Shown one piece after another: positions 8,796 to 16,894 of a DNA stretch of 64,000 nt. The translations under genes were made by a program, and so were the position numbers. This stretch comes from Paenibacillus camelliae (GTDB lineage Bacteria > Bacillota > Bacilli > Paenibacillales > Paenibacillaceae), in assembly GCF_023715345.1 (NCBI RefSeq), contig NZ_JAMBNY010000001.1, positions 930,001 to 994,000 on the forward strand, given 5' to 3'. The notes under the pieces are model-generated. The model searched no databases and was not told the origin of the DNA. It saw only the letters and a program-made list of their open reading frames with translations. Position 1 is the stretch's first letter. The number at the start of each line of letters is the position of its first letter.

Positions 8796-10175
8796 TTGGG
8801 CAGACAAACGAGCGCTATTGTTGAGCAATCTTTACGAATGTTAATGGAAAACAGTTCTATCTTACCACAACTAGCAGATAAAAAAAGAGAGCAGGCCTTT
8901 CAATCACTGGGAGCGATATTATCGACTCCAAATAAAACACATAAGGCTTTCCTTCGTATCACGCTAGACAGCGGGGTAGTTGTTCGAATACCAGCTTATC
9001 GCATCCAGCATAACGATGCGTTAGGACCATACAAAGGCGGCATTCGGTTTCACGAATCGGTAAATGAGGATGAAGTTACGAATTTAGCTGCGTTAATGAC
9101 ACTAAAAAACGCATTGCATGATGTTCCTTTTGGTGGCGGGAAAGGCGGAGTATGTATAAACCCAAGACAATACTCTGAACGTGAGCTGTATATGATCTGC
9201 AAAAAATATGTACAGTACTTTACTGACATACTTGGACCAGATAAGGATATTCCAGCACCCGATATGGGTACTAGCGAGCGCGAGATGGATTGGATGGCTG
9301 CCGAATACAAGAGCATTCATCCTGGCCAGCCATATCTCGGCAGCTTCACCGGCAAGAGCATTGCATTCGGTGGCTCGCTTGGAAGAAAAGAGGCCACCGG
9401 CAAGGGCGTTTATTTCGTATTTAAGTATATGCTGCAGCAGTATGTAAACAGTCACCTATCTGTACTTGATGCATACAATAATCCATATGTTACTACAGTA
9501 AAACGTTTTATTAATCGTCCACTTTCGATAGCGATTCAAGGCTTTGGTAATGTTGGCTCCGTCGTAGCCTCTGAGGCTTTCAAGGATAATGATGGAATGC
9601 ATAAAGTCGTTGCAGTAAGCGATCGCAATGTCACGCTATATAGTGAGCAAGGACTGCCTATTGATAAGCTGCTAAGCTTCAGCAGATTGCATCAAGGCGA
9701 ACTGCCTATGAACGAGCAGCAGCTGCAAGAGGCTGATGTGCAGGCAACTATACTTGATCGTGAGGCAGTTTTATATCATGACGTTGATGTGTTGTTTTTA
9801 GCGGCGCTTGAAGAGCAGATTCATCAACATAATGTTGCTAAAGTGAAAGCAAGTATTATTGTCGAAGGAGCAAACGCCCCTATCACGGGAGAGGCAGACG
9901 AGGCACTTGCCAAGCGGCATGCCATCGTAATACCTGACATACTGGCAAACGCTGGCGGAGTTATTGTTTCATACTTTGAGTGGCTGCAGGGAAGAGATAC
10001 AAAGTTTTTCAGTGAAGAGCAGGTTTATGAGATGCTATTCGATAAAATGAGTACGACGCTTAATCAGGTGCTCCCGCTTTACTTCCAACAGCCCCAACAG
10101 CTGCGCCAATGCTGCTATAACCATGCAGTTATGAGATTATCAAACATATTGTACCGCCAAGGAAAACTATACTAA
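8796..10175 (+). CDS. gdhA: Glutamate dehydrogenase (Glu/Leu/Phe/Val dehydrogenase family)
   Basis: 459 residues. Converts glutamate and 2-oxoglutarate with NAD(P) in the cytoplasm. Visible features: substrate loop GPYKGGIRFH, PFGGGKGG with the catalytic-region Lys, APDMGT with the catalytic Asp, the Rossmann fingerprint IQGFGNVGS near residue 247, and EGANAPIT / PDILANAGGVIVSYFEW near the end. The start is TTG at 8796, preceded by AAAGGAG 8 nt upstream; no ATG fits. It is about 30 residues longer than typical Bacillus RocG/GudB (about 425), with a 15-20 residue insertion (YVNSHLSVLDAYNNPYVTTV) before the Rossmann domain. Coenzyme preference cannot be read with certainty. Confidence 0.93.
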   Translation: MGRQTSAIVEQSLRMLMENSSILPQLADKKREQAFQSLGAILSTPNKTHKAFLRITLDSGVVVRIPAYRIQHNDALGPYKGGIRFHESVNEDEVTNLAALMTLKNALHDVPFGGGKGGVCINPRQYSERELYMICKKYVQYFTDILGPDKDIPAPDMGTSEREMDWMAAEYKSIHPGQPYLGSFTGKSIAFGGSLGRKEATGKGVYFVFKYMLQQYVNSHLSVLDAYNNPYVTTVKRFINRPLSIAIQGFGNVGSVVASEAFKDNDGMHKVVAVSDRNVTLYSEQGLPIDKLLSFSRLHQGELPMNEQQLQEADVQATILDREAVLYHDVDVLFLAALEEQIHQHNVAKVKASIIVEGANAPITGEADEALAKRHAIVIPDILANAGGVIVSYFEWLQGRDTKFFSEEQVYEMLFDKMSTTLNQVLPLYFQQPQQLRQCCYNHAVMRLSNILYRQGKLY

Positions 10176-10180
10176 CAATA

Positions 10181-10214
10181 AAAAGAAGGATAGTTCGTTA
10201 CCGAACTATCCTTC
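10181..10214 (-). terminator. Terminator of the aldolase-family gene
   Basis: Perfect 13-bp stem (10185-10197 with 10202-10214). The T run lies on the minus strand, so it terminates the minus-strand gene at 10233. It may also slow readthrough from the gdh side. Confidence 0.88.
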
Positions 10215-10232
10215 TCCTTCCAAACAATTTAC

Positions 10233-11192
10233 TTACTTGCTGGCCATTTCAGGTGTCGTCAGCTGATCGTAAAAATCAACATATTTATCCTTTTTATCCG
10301 AATTGCGCAATGCCATTGCAGATCGTGGATGCTCATCCAGCACACCAGTAACCATGTACGGAATGATGTAGCCCCATTCCACTTCCTCACGCATTGGAAT
10401 CATATATTTCTCAATCATATCAAGTACTGGACGAACATTGTACTTTGTATTCTGCAATTCTGTAACAAGCAACTCTGTATTACAGTTGCCCGCAGCACGC
10501 CCCATACCATATACGGAAGCATCCAGCAGCTCTACTCCTTTGCCTGCTGCAATCAGCGTATTAGCAAAAGCTAACTGAAGGTTGTTATGCGCATGGACAC
10601 CAAGACGTTTATTAGGTAGATGCTCTTGGAATTTATCAACGAGATAACTCATATCCGAAGGCTTTAGGCTTCCGTAGGAATCAACAACATATACAACATC
10701 TACAACACTTTCATTAATTAGCTTGAACGCTTCAACTAACTGGTTCTCCAGTACGTTAGATAGTGCCATAATGTTAATTGTCGTTTCATAGCCGCGGTCG
10801 TGGAAGATTTGAACAAGTTCAAGAGCCTTGTCCACATCCTGTATGTAACAGGCAACACGAATGAGATCCAGCATGCTTTCACTGCGAGGCAAGATATCAT
10901 TCTCATCCACTCTACCAATATCGACAAGTGCAGACAGCTTCGTATGTCCTTTGTTAGGGATGACCTTACGTAGAAAATCATCATCTAAAAAGCGCCAAGG
11001 ACCTGCAGAATCTGCTCCCTTCAGAAGCTTAGGAGAGTTTTTATAGCCGATTTCCATATAGTCCACACCAGCTTCATTCAAGCTATTATACAAATGCTGA
11101 ACGAATTCAACACTGAAATCCCAATTATTTACAAGGCCACCATCACGGATCGTACAATCAACAATCTTACAATGTGTCGTTTTTGACTGCAT
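10233..11192 (-). CDS. HMGL-like aldolase catalytic domain protein
   Basis: 319 residues from the ATG at 11192, chosen because AAGGAG sits 8 nt before it; a longer reading upstream lacks a ribosome site. It has the TIM-barrel fold of the HMG-CoA lyase / isopropylmalate synthase / 4-hydroxy-2-oxovalerate aldolase superfamily. VDCTIRDGG at the start (metal-binding Asp and catalytic Arg) and the metal-binding HAHNN motif (GVHAHNNLQLA) are visible, as is GMGRAAGNCNTE. There is no second domain. The family occurs in biosynthetic clusters and alone; the reaction is unknown. It sits alone between gdh and the riboswitch gene. Confidence 0.85.
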   Translation of the reverse strand: MQSKTTHCKIVDCTIRDGGLVNNWDFSVEFVQHLYNSLNEAGVDYMEIGYKNSPKLLKGADSAGPWRFLDDDFLRKVIPNKGHTKLSALVDIGRVDENDILPRSESMLDLIRVACYIQDVDKALELVQIFHDRGYETTINIMALSNVLENQLVEAFKLINESVVDVVYVVDSYGSLKPSDMSYLVDKFQEHLPNKRLGVHAHNNLQLAFANTLIAAGKGVELLDASVYGMGRAAGNCNTELLVTELQNTKYNVRPVLDMIEKYMIPMREEVEWGYIIPYMVTGVLDEHPRSAMALRNSDKKDKYVDFYDQLTTPEMASK

Positions 11193-11378
11193 ATCTGATA
11201 CTCCTTCTACTCTGAACGTCAGTTCTGTTTTTCTTACCATCATACTTGATATTGTAACATAACGCAAAATAAAAAAAATTGTGCACAAGTATAATATTGA
11301 TTCGTAAATCTTATTAGAAGAACGGTTTCATTTACAAACCGGATAAAAACCCTTAAAATAAACATATATTCGCTTAAT

Positions 11379-11550
11379 TTTTCACTAGAAAAAGCGGGGG
11401 AACCAAACGCCTTAAGGGGTGAATCCGGACTACCTATAATTACCTGTACGAAAAAGTCTGTAGAAAAGACTTTTTTCAGCAGATTAATAGGTGAACGGTA
11501 GGGCCTACTCTCTTGCCCGAACCCGACAGCTAACCTCGTCAGCGTGAAAG
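11379..11550 (+). promoter_or_regulatory. c-di-AMP (ydaO/yuaA-type) riboswitch
   Basis: Highly conserved blocks of this class appear in order: GCGGGGGAACCAAAC, GGGGTGAATCC, GGTGAACGGTAGGGCC, and CTCTTGCCCGAACCCGACAGC followed by TAACCTCGTCAGCG. The outer helix P1 can form between TTTTCAC (11379-11385) and GTGAAAG (11544-11550). The AAGGAG ribosome site of the next gene is at 11548-11553, overlapping the 3' strand of P1. No terminator stands between the aptamer and the gene, so control is probably translational: bound c-di-AMP would stabilise P1 and hide the ribosome site. Confidence 0.93.
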
Positions 11551-11562
11551 GAGAGATGTGCA

Positions 11563-11997
11563 ATGTCTATTTGTCCATCGAATGATTTTCAAAATGTTCA
11601 ACCTGAAGCCGCTGTGCTTCACATTCAACGGATCGAAGTTTTTGTTATCCCTGCTCTTGCAGTCGATGCCAATGGCTATCGTGTGTGCTTGAGAATTTCA
11701 AGCAATCGAGGATATGGCTGGAGTGAAATTTTTATCGATGATTCAGATATCAGCTTTCATCTCCAGGATTGGGAACATCAACTTACCCCATTTGTCGGTC
11801 CTTCCACCATTTCTAACCTTACTGAGCTAATTTCCAATACATTGAAGCAATATGAAACGTATGATCAGCGGGCTATTTATTTGTTCACCAACGCTTTACA
11901 TCAATTAAACTTTTTACCTGATGGTTCCCATCAGGCTCAAGTCGATGAAGAATTAATCCTTCGGAGCCGTGCAGTTTCCTATCTTTCGTTGTACTAG
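11563..11997 (+). CDS. Unknown 144-aa protein under the c-di-AMP riboswitch; resembles enolase-superfamily capping domain
   Basis: Start ATG at 11563 with AAGGAG 9 nt upstream. No signal peptide or membrane segment. Residues about 20-55 (LHIQRIEVFVIPALAV, then YRVCLRISSNRGYGWSEIF) follow the beta-strand pattern of the N-terminal capping domain of mandelate racemase/muconate cycloisomerase proteins, where an I-x-x-x-E-x-F-x-I-P strand is followed by V-x-x-R-I-x-[ST]-x-x-G-x-G-W-x-E. The later FTNALHQL also fits the end of that domain. The catalytic barrel is absent: the gene ends cleanly at 144 codons with a terminator. It could be a sensory or structural remnant. The homology is inferred by eye. 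Confidence 0.75.
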   Translation: MSICPSNDFQNVQPEAAVLHIQRIEVFVIPALAVDANGYRVCLRISSNRGYGWSEIFIDDSDISFHLQDWEHQLTPFVGPSTISNLTELISNTLKQYETYDQRAIYLFTNALHQLNFLPDGSHQAQVDEELILRSRAVSYLSLY

Positions 11998-11999
11998 AC

Positions 12000-12061
12000 A
12001 AAATCCCCTTACCAATAAGCTAATCGTTGATTACAACGAAGCTTATGGAAGGGGATTTTAC
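12000..12061. terminator. Bidirectional terminator between the 144-aa gene and ilvE
   Basis: AAATCCCCTT (12001-12010) pairs with AAGGGGATTT (12050-12059), with inner pairing of ATAAGC and GCTTAT. T-rich on both strands; serves two convergent genes. Confidence 0.85.
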
Positions 12062-12096
12062 TTATTGTTTGTTACTATCTATTATGCAAATGTAAA

Positions 12097-13167
12097 TTAT
12101 TTATTTAAAGCAACGAGCCAGCCGAATGGATCTTCTACTTTGCCCTTTTGGATACCTGTAATGGTGTCGTAAATTTTCGCTGAAAGCTCGCCAGTTTTAC
12201 CTTCGTTAATTACATACTTCTCATTATGATAGCTTAGTTCACCAATTGGTGAGATAACGGCAGCTGTCCCTGTGCCGAAAGCTTCCTCTAGTTTGCCGTT
12301 ATGATGCGCTTCAATGAGCTCATCAATAGAAATGCGGCGCTCCTCTACAGGCACATCCCAATGTTTAAGCAGCGTAATCACTGAGTTACGAGTAATACCA
12401 TCAAGGATGCTTCCGTTAAGCATCGGAGTAACGACTTTACCGTCTATTTTGAAAAAGACGTTCATGCTTCCAACTTCCTCGATGTATTTACGATGAACAC
12501 CATCTAGCCATAATACTTGGGAATAGCCGCGGTCCTTCGCTTCTTCCTGTGCATTCAAACCTGCCGCATAGTTACCAGCAGTTTTCGCTTCACCTACACC
12601 ACCTGCAACGGCGCGTACAAAGTGAGATTCAACATGGATTTTAACGGGATTAACCCCTTCTGCGTAATATGCACCAACTGGTGACATAATGATCATAAAC
12701 AGATAGCTTAACGAAGGATTAACGCCTAATGCTGGCTCCGTCGCAATAATAAACGGACGAATATACAAGCTTGTGCCTTCAGCTGCTGGAACCCAGTCGC
12801 GATCTACATTTAGAAGCTCCATAAGACCGTTATAAGCAAGATCCTCATCAAGATGCGGAATACTTAGACGAGCATTAGATTTATTCAAACGCTCAAAGTT
12901 TTTTCTAGGACGAAACAGCTTTATGCCGTCTTCTGTGCGGTAAGCTTTCATTCCTTCAAATACCGTCTGACCGTAATGGAAAACTTTCGCTGCTGGGTCT
13001 AAAGAAATGTTCTGATAAGGAATTACTCGACCTGAATGCCATCCTTGACCCTCAGTATATTCAAGGATAAACATATGATCTGTATAGTAGTGGCCGAAAC
13101 CAAGATTATTTTCGTCCGGTTTTTGCTTTAGCTGAGTCGCTTGTTCAATGATAATTTCTTGTGGCAT
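12097..13167 (-). CDS. ilvE: Branched-chain amino acid aminotransferase
   Basis: 356 residues, normal for the group II (ilvE/BCAT) fold-type IV PLP enzyme that makes Leu, Ile and Val from their 2-oxo acids. Seen: GQTVFEGMKAYR, FRPRKNFERLNKSNARL, AGGVGEAKTAGNYAAGL with the PLP-binding Lys in GEAKTAGNYA, WLDGVHRKYIEEVGSMN with the PLP-contacting Glu, and GTGTAAVISPIG. It is transcribed away from a LysR gene, which may control it. The other branched-chain genes lie at 27-32 kb. Confidence 0.96.
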   Translation of the reverse strand: MPQEIIIEQATQLKQKPDENNLGFGHYYTDHMFILEYTEGQGWHSGRVIPYQNISLDPAAKVFHYGQTVFEGMKAYRTEDGIKLFRPRKNFERLNKSNARLSIPHLDEDLAYNGLMELLNVDRDWVPAAEGTSLYIRPFIIATEPALGVNPSLSYLFMIIMSPVGAYYAEGVNPVKIHVESHFVRAVAGGVGEAKTAGNYAAGLNAQEEAKDRGYSQVLWLDGVHRKYIEEVGSMNVFFKIDGKVVTPMLNGSILDGITRNSVITLLKHWDVPVEERRISIDELIEAHHNGKLEEAFGTGTAAVISPIGELSYHNEKYVINEGKTGELSAKIYDTITGIQKGKVEDPFGWLVALNK

Positions 13168-13218
13168 AGTTGGTAACTCTCCTTACAATTAATATTGTTA
13201 ATTGAATGATACCATGGA

Positions 13219-13275
13219 TTGACGTATATTTATAATATCTATAAGATTACTTTGCCATACCTTTTAGGTATGGCA
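13219..13275 (+). promoter_or_regulatory. LysR gene promoter with palindromic operator at the start point
   Basis: TTGACG (13219-13224), 17 bp, TAAGAT (13242-13247). A perfect 10-bp inverted repeat (13253-13262 and 13266-13275, TTT centre) falls exactly where transcription should begin. It contains T-N11-A spaced bases, as LysR-type sites do. It may be an autoregulatory operator, or a 5' mRNA hairpin. Confidence 0.55.
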
Positions 13276-13296
13276 TTTTAGAAGGGAAGCGTTCAC

Positions 13297-14202
13297 ATGG
13301 ATATGCGACAGCTTAGATACTTTTTGACGATTGCTCGCGAGGGTCAAATCACACGAGCAGCTAAGCTGCTAAATATGGAGCAGCCCCCATTAAGCCGTCA
13401 GCTTAAGCAGATGGAGGACGAATTAGGGGTGAAGCTTTTCGATCGACACGGTAAAGGCTTGCAGCTGACCGATGCCGGTTTACACCTAAAAAAGCGTGCA
13501 GAGTCCCTTTACTCTCAGTTTAATGAAACCATTGAAGAAATGAAAGAGCTTGAGCAAGGTGTCCGCGGTGTTTTGTCCATTGGAGCAGTATTTTCCTGCA
13601 GCTCGCTATTACCTCGACCGATTGAGCAATATCGTAAAAAGTATCCTCAAGTCAGCTACAAAATATTAGAGGGAGATCATTACTATCTCGGTGAGCAGCT
13701 TGAAAAGCATGCGATAGATCTTGTGTTTGCCAGACTTCCCTTTGAAGCGCTGACTGATCCTAAACAGCTTGCGATTATGCCTCTCCCTTCTGACCCATTT
13801 GTCGTGATTGTACCGACAAGCTGGAAGCAATTTGAACATAAGACGAGCTTTCAGCTTGAGGAGCTCGCTCACTACCCTTTATTAACGCTCAAAACAGACC
13901 AAACGACACATATGCATGAGCAGGTTATCGCTGCTTGCCATCGTTATGGCATTGAGCCAAACATTATATGCGAATGCTCCTCTGTTGCTATCTCGATTGC
14001 ATTGATAGCAGATGGACTTGGTATAGCTATGCTGCCCCGCTCCGTCATGAGCTCATTTATAGATCCACGTGTCAAGATCATTCCGTTATCACTCGATACG
14101 CTTCAGTCGGATGTCGGAATAGTTTGGCTAAAAGATCATTATGTACCAAAGCGGTCGCAGTATTTTCTTGATACGGTGAAAGAAGTTTATGGCATTGAAT
14201 AA
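13297..14202 (+). CDS. LysR-family transcriptional regulator
   Basis: 301 residues. The N-terminal winged HTH (about 1-60: MDMRQLRYFLTIAREGQITRAAKLLNMEQPPLSRQLKQME in pieces) is typical of LysR. It is followed by a two-lobed periplasmic-binding-like effector domain (about 88-295) that begins GVLSIGAVFSCSSLLPRPI. It is divergent from ilvE with a palindrome in its own promoter. Divergence suggests, but does not prove, control of ilvE. The HTH uses EQPPLSRQ where many LysR proteins have QPALSRQ, as in the CatR/AlsR-like group. Effector unknown. Confidence 0.93.
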   Translation: MDMRQLRYFLTIAREGQITRAAKLLNMEQPPLSRQLKQMEDELGVKLFDRHGKGLQLTDAGLHLKKRAESLYSQFNETIEEMKELEQGVRGVLSIGAVFSCSSLLPRPIEQYRKKYPQVSYKILEGDHYYLGEQLEKHAIDLVFARLPFEALTDPKQLAIMPLPSDPFVVIVPTSWKQFEHKTSFQLEELAHYPLLTLKTDQTTHMHEQVIAACHRYGIEPNIICECSSVAISIALIADGLGIAMLPRSVMSSFIDPRVKIIPLSLDTLQSDVGIVWLKDHYVPKRSQYFLDTVKEVYGIE

Positions 14203-14300
14203 AATTAATCAATCCACCGTTTTTCGTTACATGATGCGAATGATCTACTCCTCCTGCACATAAAATGAGTTGATAAATGATGAGATGGGAGGAGTGATGT

Positions 14301-14510
14301 GTGATTAGTGCAGCTCCGAGGTTACTACAGACTGAATTTCAAGTGTATGTCGTTTCGATTCACTCCATTAAGCGTTATATTATGCTTGATCTCGTCGGAG
14401 GCCTTGCTTTTTTCCTAATGGGGAGGATCTTGCTCAATAGCGATCTGCTATGCATTGCCTGCAATATCATTGCCTCGCAAATGCTTCATTATATTGTTGG
14501 CGCTGCGTAA
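14301..14510 (+). CDS. Possible small membrane protein (69 aa)
   Basis: GTG start at 14301 with a strong GGGAGGAG 5-6 nt before it. One or two hydrophobic stretches lie in residues about 26-67. The ribosome site (GGAGGAGT, 14288-14295) can pair perfectly with ACTCCTCC at 14247-14254, so it could be masked in the mRNA. No recognisable family. It runs up to the repeat-rich region at 14515, which weakens the case for a real gene. Confidence 0.35.
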   Translation: MISAAPRLLQTEFQVYVVSIHSIKRYIMLDLVGGLAFFLMGRILLNSDLLCIACNIIASQMLHYIVGAA

Positions 14511-14514
14511 CTGG

Positions 14515-14818
14515 TTCGTAAATAGTGAGGTTTCGGCGCTACGTAAATAGTGAGGTTTCAATTGCTGTTGTCCTCTGATTTCGGCGCTCCGTAATTAGTG
14601 AGGTTTCAATTGCTGTTGTCCTCTGATTTCTAAGAAGGGTATTTATTGTAGAAATCAGAGGACAAAGGCAACCGCTTCGCTTTTACACTCTCACTATTTA
14701 CTCCGCTGGGGCACTTCTTGGGCGTCGCTTCGTTGCTAAACCTCACCTTTTACTCCGCTGGAGCGGTTGTGTGCGTTGCTTCGTCGTTAACCCCACTAGT
14801 TACTTCGCTAGGGAGTTC
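14515..14818. repeat. Nested palindromic repeat region (three units per arm)
   Basis: Left arm: three direct copies of CGTAAATAGTGAGGTTTC-like sequence (about 14520, 14540, 14590), the last two extended by CAATTGCTGTTGTCCTCTG. Right arm: three copies in the opposite orientation (CTCACTATTTACTCCGCTGG, then ACCTCACCTTTTACTCCGCT and a more diverged CCCCACTAGTTACTTCGCTA). At the centre a perfect 14-bp stem GTCCTCTGATTTCT / AGAAATCAGAGGAC surrounds a 17-18 nt loop. No coding sense and no transposase. It may be a REP/MITE-like array or a cruciform-forming spacer. Confidence 0.8.
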
Positions 14819-14825
14819 TATAATC

Positions 14826-14930
14826 AAAAAAAAGAAGCAAGCATCGGGCTGATGTGATGTTTCCCTATCGCCAGACAGAATCTGTTTGTCTAGGGAAGCT
14901 TATCATGCTCTGAATGCTTGCTTCTTTTCA
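14826..14930. terminator. Long nested-hairpin terminator after uxaC
   Basis: AAAAGAAGCAAGCAT near 14831-14844 pairs with ATGCTTGCTTCTTTT near 14914-14928. A second hairpin is nested inside (TTCCCTA / TAGGGAA). The A run upstream gives a T run on the minus strand for uxaC. Confidence 0.8.
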
Positions 14931-14955
14931 TTTATCTAACAGCCACTATTCAACG

Positions 14956-16362
14956 TTAGAAATTGAAATAGCGTTTCGCGTTATAGTAGCAAATGTTTTG
15001 TACGAGCTGGCCGAGATGCTTCTCGTCATATGGAAGCTCTCCTTGCTCTACCCATGTACCAATGACGTTACATAGGATGCGACGGAAATATTCGTGACGG
15101 GTAAAGCTTAGGAAGCTGCGAGAATCCGTTAGCATTCCGACGAATTGACCGAGTAAGCCAAAGTTGGCCAAGCTTTCAATTTGAGCGATCATGCCTTTTT
15201 TCGTATCGTTAAACCACCAAGCTGATCCAAGCTGCATTTTACCAGCAACGCCACCACCTTGGAACGCTCCAATAAGCGCAGCAAGTACTTCATTATCGTT
15301 CGCATTGAGTGAATACACGATTGTTTTAGGCAGCAGCTCTTCCTGCTCCAATGCATCAAGCAGGCCTTGAAGTGGACCCGCTACTGGTGCATCATTAATT
15401 GCATCAAAGCCATGGTCTGGACCGAGCTTCTTGAACATTCTTGTATTGTTATTGCGTGTAGGATTCATATGAAGCTGCATTGCCCAGTCGTACTTCGCAT
15501 AACGCTTCGCCATATGTAAAAACGTATACGTTTTATATTGCTTTTCTTCAACGAGACTGATTGTTTCACCACGCAGCTTACGTGCATAAATATCAGCAGC
15601 CTGCTCTTTCGTCGCTTCATGATACGGAACGTAGTCCATTCCATGATCGGACACCTTGCAGCCCACCTCTTGGAAATAATCAATACGATCATCTAATGCC
15701 TTAAGCAGCGCATCATAGCTGTTCAGCTCTACACCACACACTTGCGCAAGCTTCTCAATCCACTCCAAAAAGCCTGTTTTATTAATTTCAAGCGCTTTAT
15801 CTGGACGGAAGGTAGGTAATACTTGAACGTCGAAGTTCTCAAGCTCTTTTATTTTCTTATGGTATTCCAATGTATCCGTTGGATCGTCAGTTGTACAGAT
15901 GACACTAACGTTGGACATTTTTATTAAATCACGTACTCGATAGTCACCTGTTGCAAGCTTTGCATTCACTTTCTCCCAAATCATCGGTGCGTTTGATTCG
16001 TTAATGATTTCATTAACACCAAAGAAACGCTGAAGCTCCAGATGAGACCAATGATATAGCGGATTGCCAATCGCTTGTGGTAACGCTGCTGTATATGCTA
16101 AGAAGCGATCGTAATCATCTACGCCTTCTCCACCAGTTACAAGCTCTTCGACCGCTCCATTCGCGCGAATGGCTCTCCATTTATAATGATCACCAGCTAG
16201 CCAAGCCTCTGTTAAGTTGGTAAAGCTTGCGTTCTCATAAATTTCCTTTGGGTCTAAATGGCAATGATAGTCAATAATGGGCATTGTCTTCGCATAGTTA
16301 TGATACAACGCTTGTGCTGCATCGTTTTGCAATAGAAAATTTTCATCCAAAAATGGCTTCAA
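14956..16362 (-). CDS. uxaC: Glucuronate (uronate) isomerase
   Basis: 468 residues, normal for UxaC. Converts D-glucuronate to D-fructuronate (and galacturonate to tagaturonate) at the start of hexuronate breakdown. Amidohydrolase-like TIM barrel with the HxH metal motif in IIDYHCHLDPKEI near residue 34. CTTDDPTDTLEYH, the QLHMNPTRNNNTRM stretch and LTDSRSFLSFTRHEYFRRILC are typical of the family. The start is TTG at 16362 with GAAGGAGTG 8 nt before. No other hexuronate genes follow; the next minus-strand gene upstream is a Gfo/Idh-type oxidoreductase 530 bp away. Confidence 0.96.
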   Translation of the reverse strand: MKPFLDENFLLQNDAAQALYHNYAKTMPIIDYHCHLDPKEIYENASFTNLTEAWLAGDHYKWRAIRANGAVEELVTGGEGVDDYDRFLAYTAALPQAIGNPLYHWSHLELQRFFGVNEIINESNAPMIWEKVNAKLATGDYRVRDLIKMSNVSVICTTDDPTDTLEYHKKIKELENFDVQVLPTFRPDKALEINKTGFLEWIEKLAQVCGVELNSYDALLKALDDRIDYFQEVGCKVSDHGMDYVPYHEATKEQAADIYARKLRGETISLVEEKQYKTYTFLHMAKRYAKYDWAMQLHMNPTRNNNTRMFKKLGPDHGFDAINDAPVAGPLQGLLDALEQEELLPKTIVYSLNANDNEVLAALIGAFQGGGVAGKMQLGSAWWFNDTKKGMIAQIESLANFGLLGQFVGMLTDSRSFLSFTRHEYFRRILCNVIGTWVEQGELPYDEKHLGQLVQNICYYNAKRYFNF

Positions 16363-16859
16363 TGTTTTTACACTCCTTCATTCATTCTGTATGTCTTGTT
16401 GTTCTCTTACTTACGGCCTATACAGTCATTACGTTGCACAATCTCATGCAAATCTTAGTCTAAACCATCGGAAAACTCATATAGTAATCGTTCCCCATTG
16501 CTTTTCTATTAATGCCACCTCTATGAGAGTAAAGCATTAACGTAGCTTGCTCTTGTTTGATCAAGCTCATGATAAGGAATCATTTAGATGATTATAGCAT
16601 CTTTAGTCAAAAAGCGTTAGCATCCACACACGACACCTTGAATATATGCTCTTAGGAAAACTCGCTTTATATCGTATATGACCTTCGTATAGGCTATTTG
16701 AAATAAAATAATGGGTTAAACGAGAAGCGTGAATATGCTGCTCTACTTTTCAATATTTCCCGAGAAATATATAGACTGATTGCTTGAACAGATGCATAGT
16801 GCTTACCAAAGCATATTATACGGATAATATCGCTTCTCTCTCCCATGTCATGCTGACCT
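16363..16859. other. Gene-free stretch upstream of uxaC
   Basis: About 500 bp of AT-rich DNA without a supported ORF or RNA gene. It should hold the uxaC promoter. I see no clear catabolite-repression (cre) site and no strong operator palindrome. Confidence 0.5.
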
Positions 16860-16894
16860 TGTAATGCCGTCCTTCATGATGAGCAGGAGCATTA
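16860..16894 (-). terminator. Weak hairpin after the oxidoreductase gene
   Basis: GTAATGC / GCATTAC pair at the stop codon of the minus-strand gene, with no T run. It may be a terminator or an mRNA end-protecting hairpin. Confidence 0.4.

Noticed and set aside
10233..11192. Aldolase-family gene as the missing leuA
   Set aside because: About 319 residues with no C-terminal regulatory domain; the DCTIRDGG and HAHNN motifs place it in the broader HMGL-like group.
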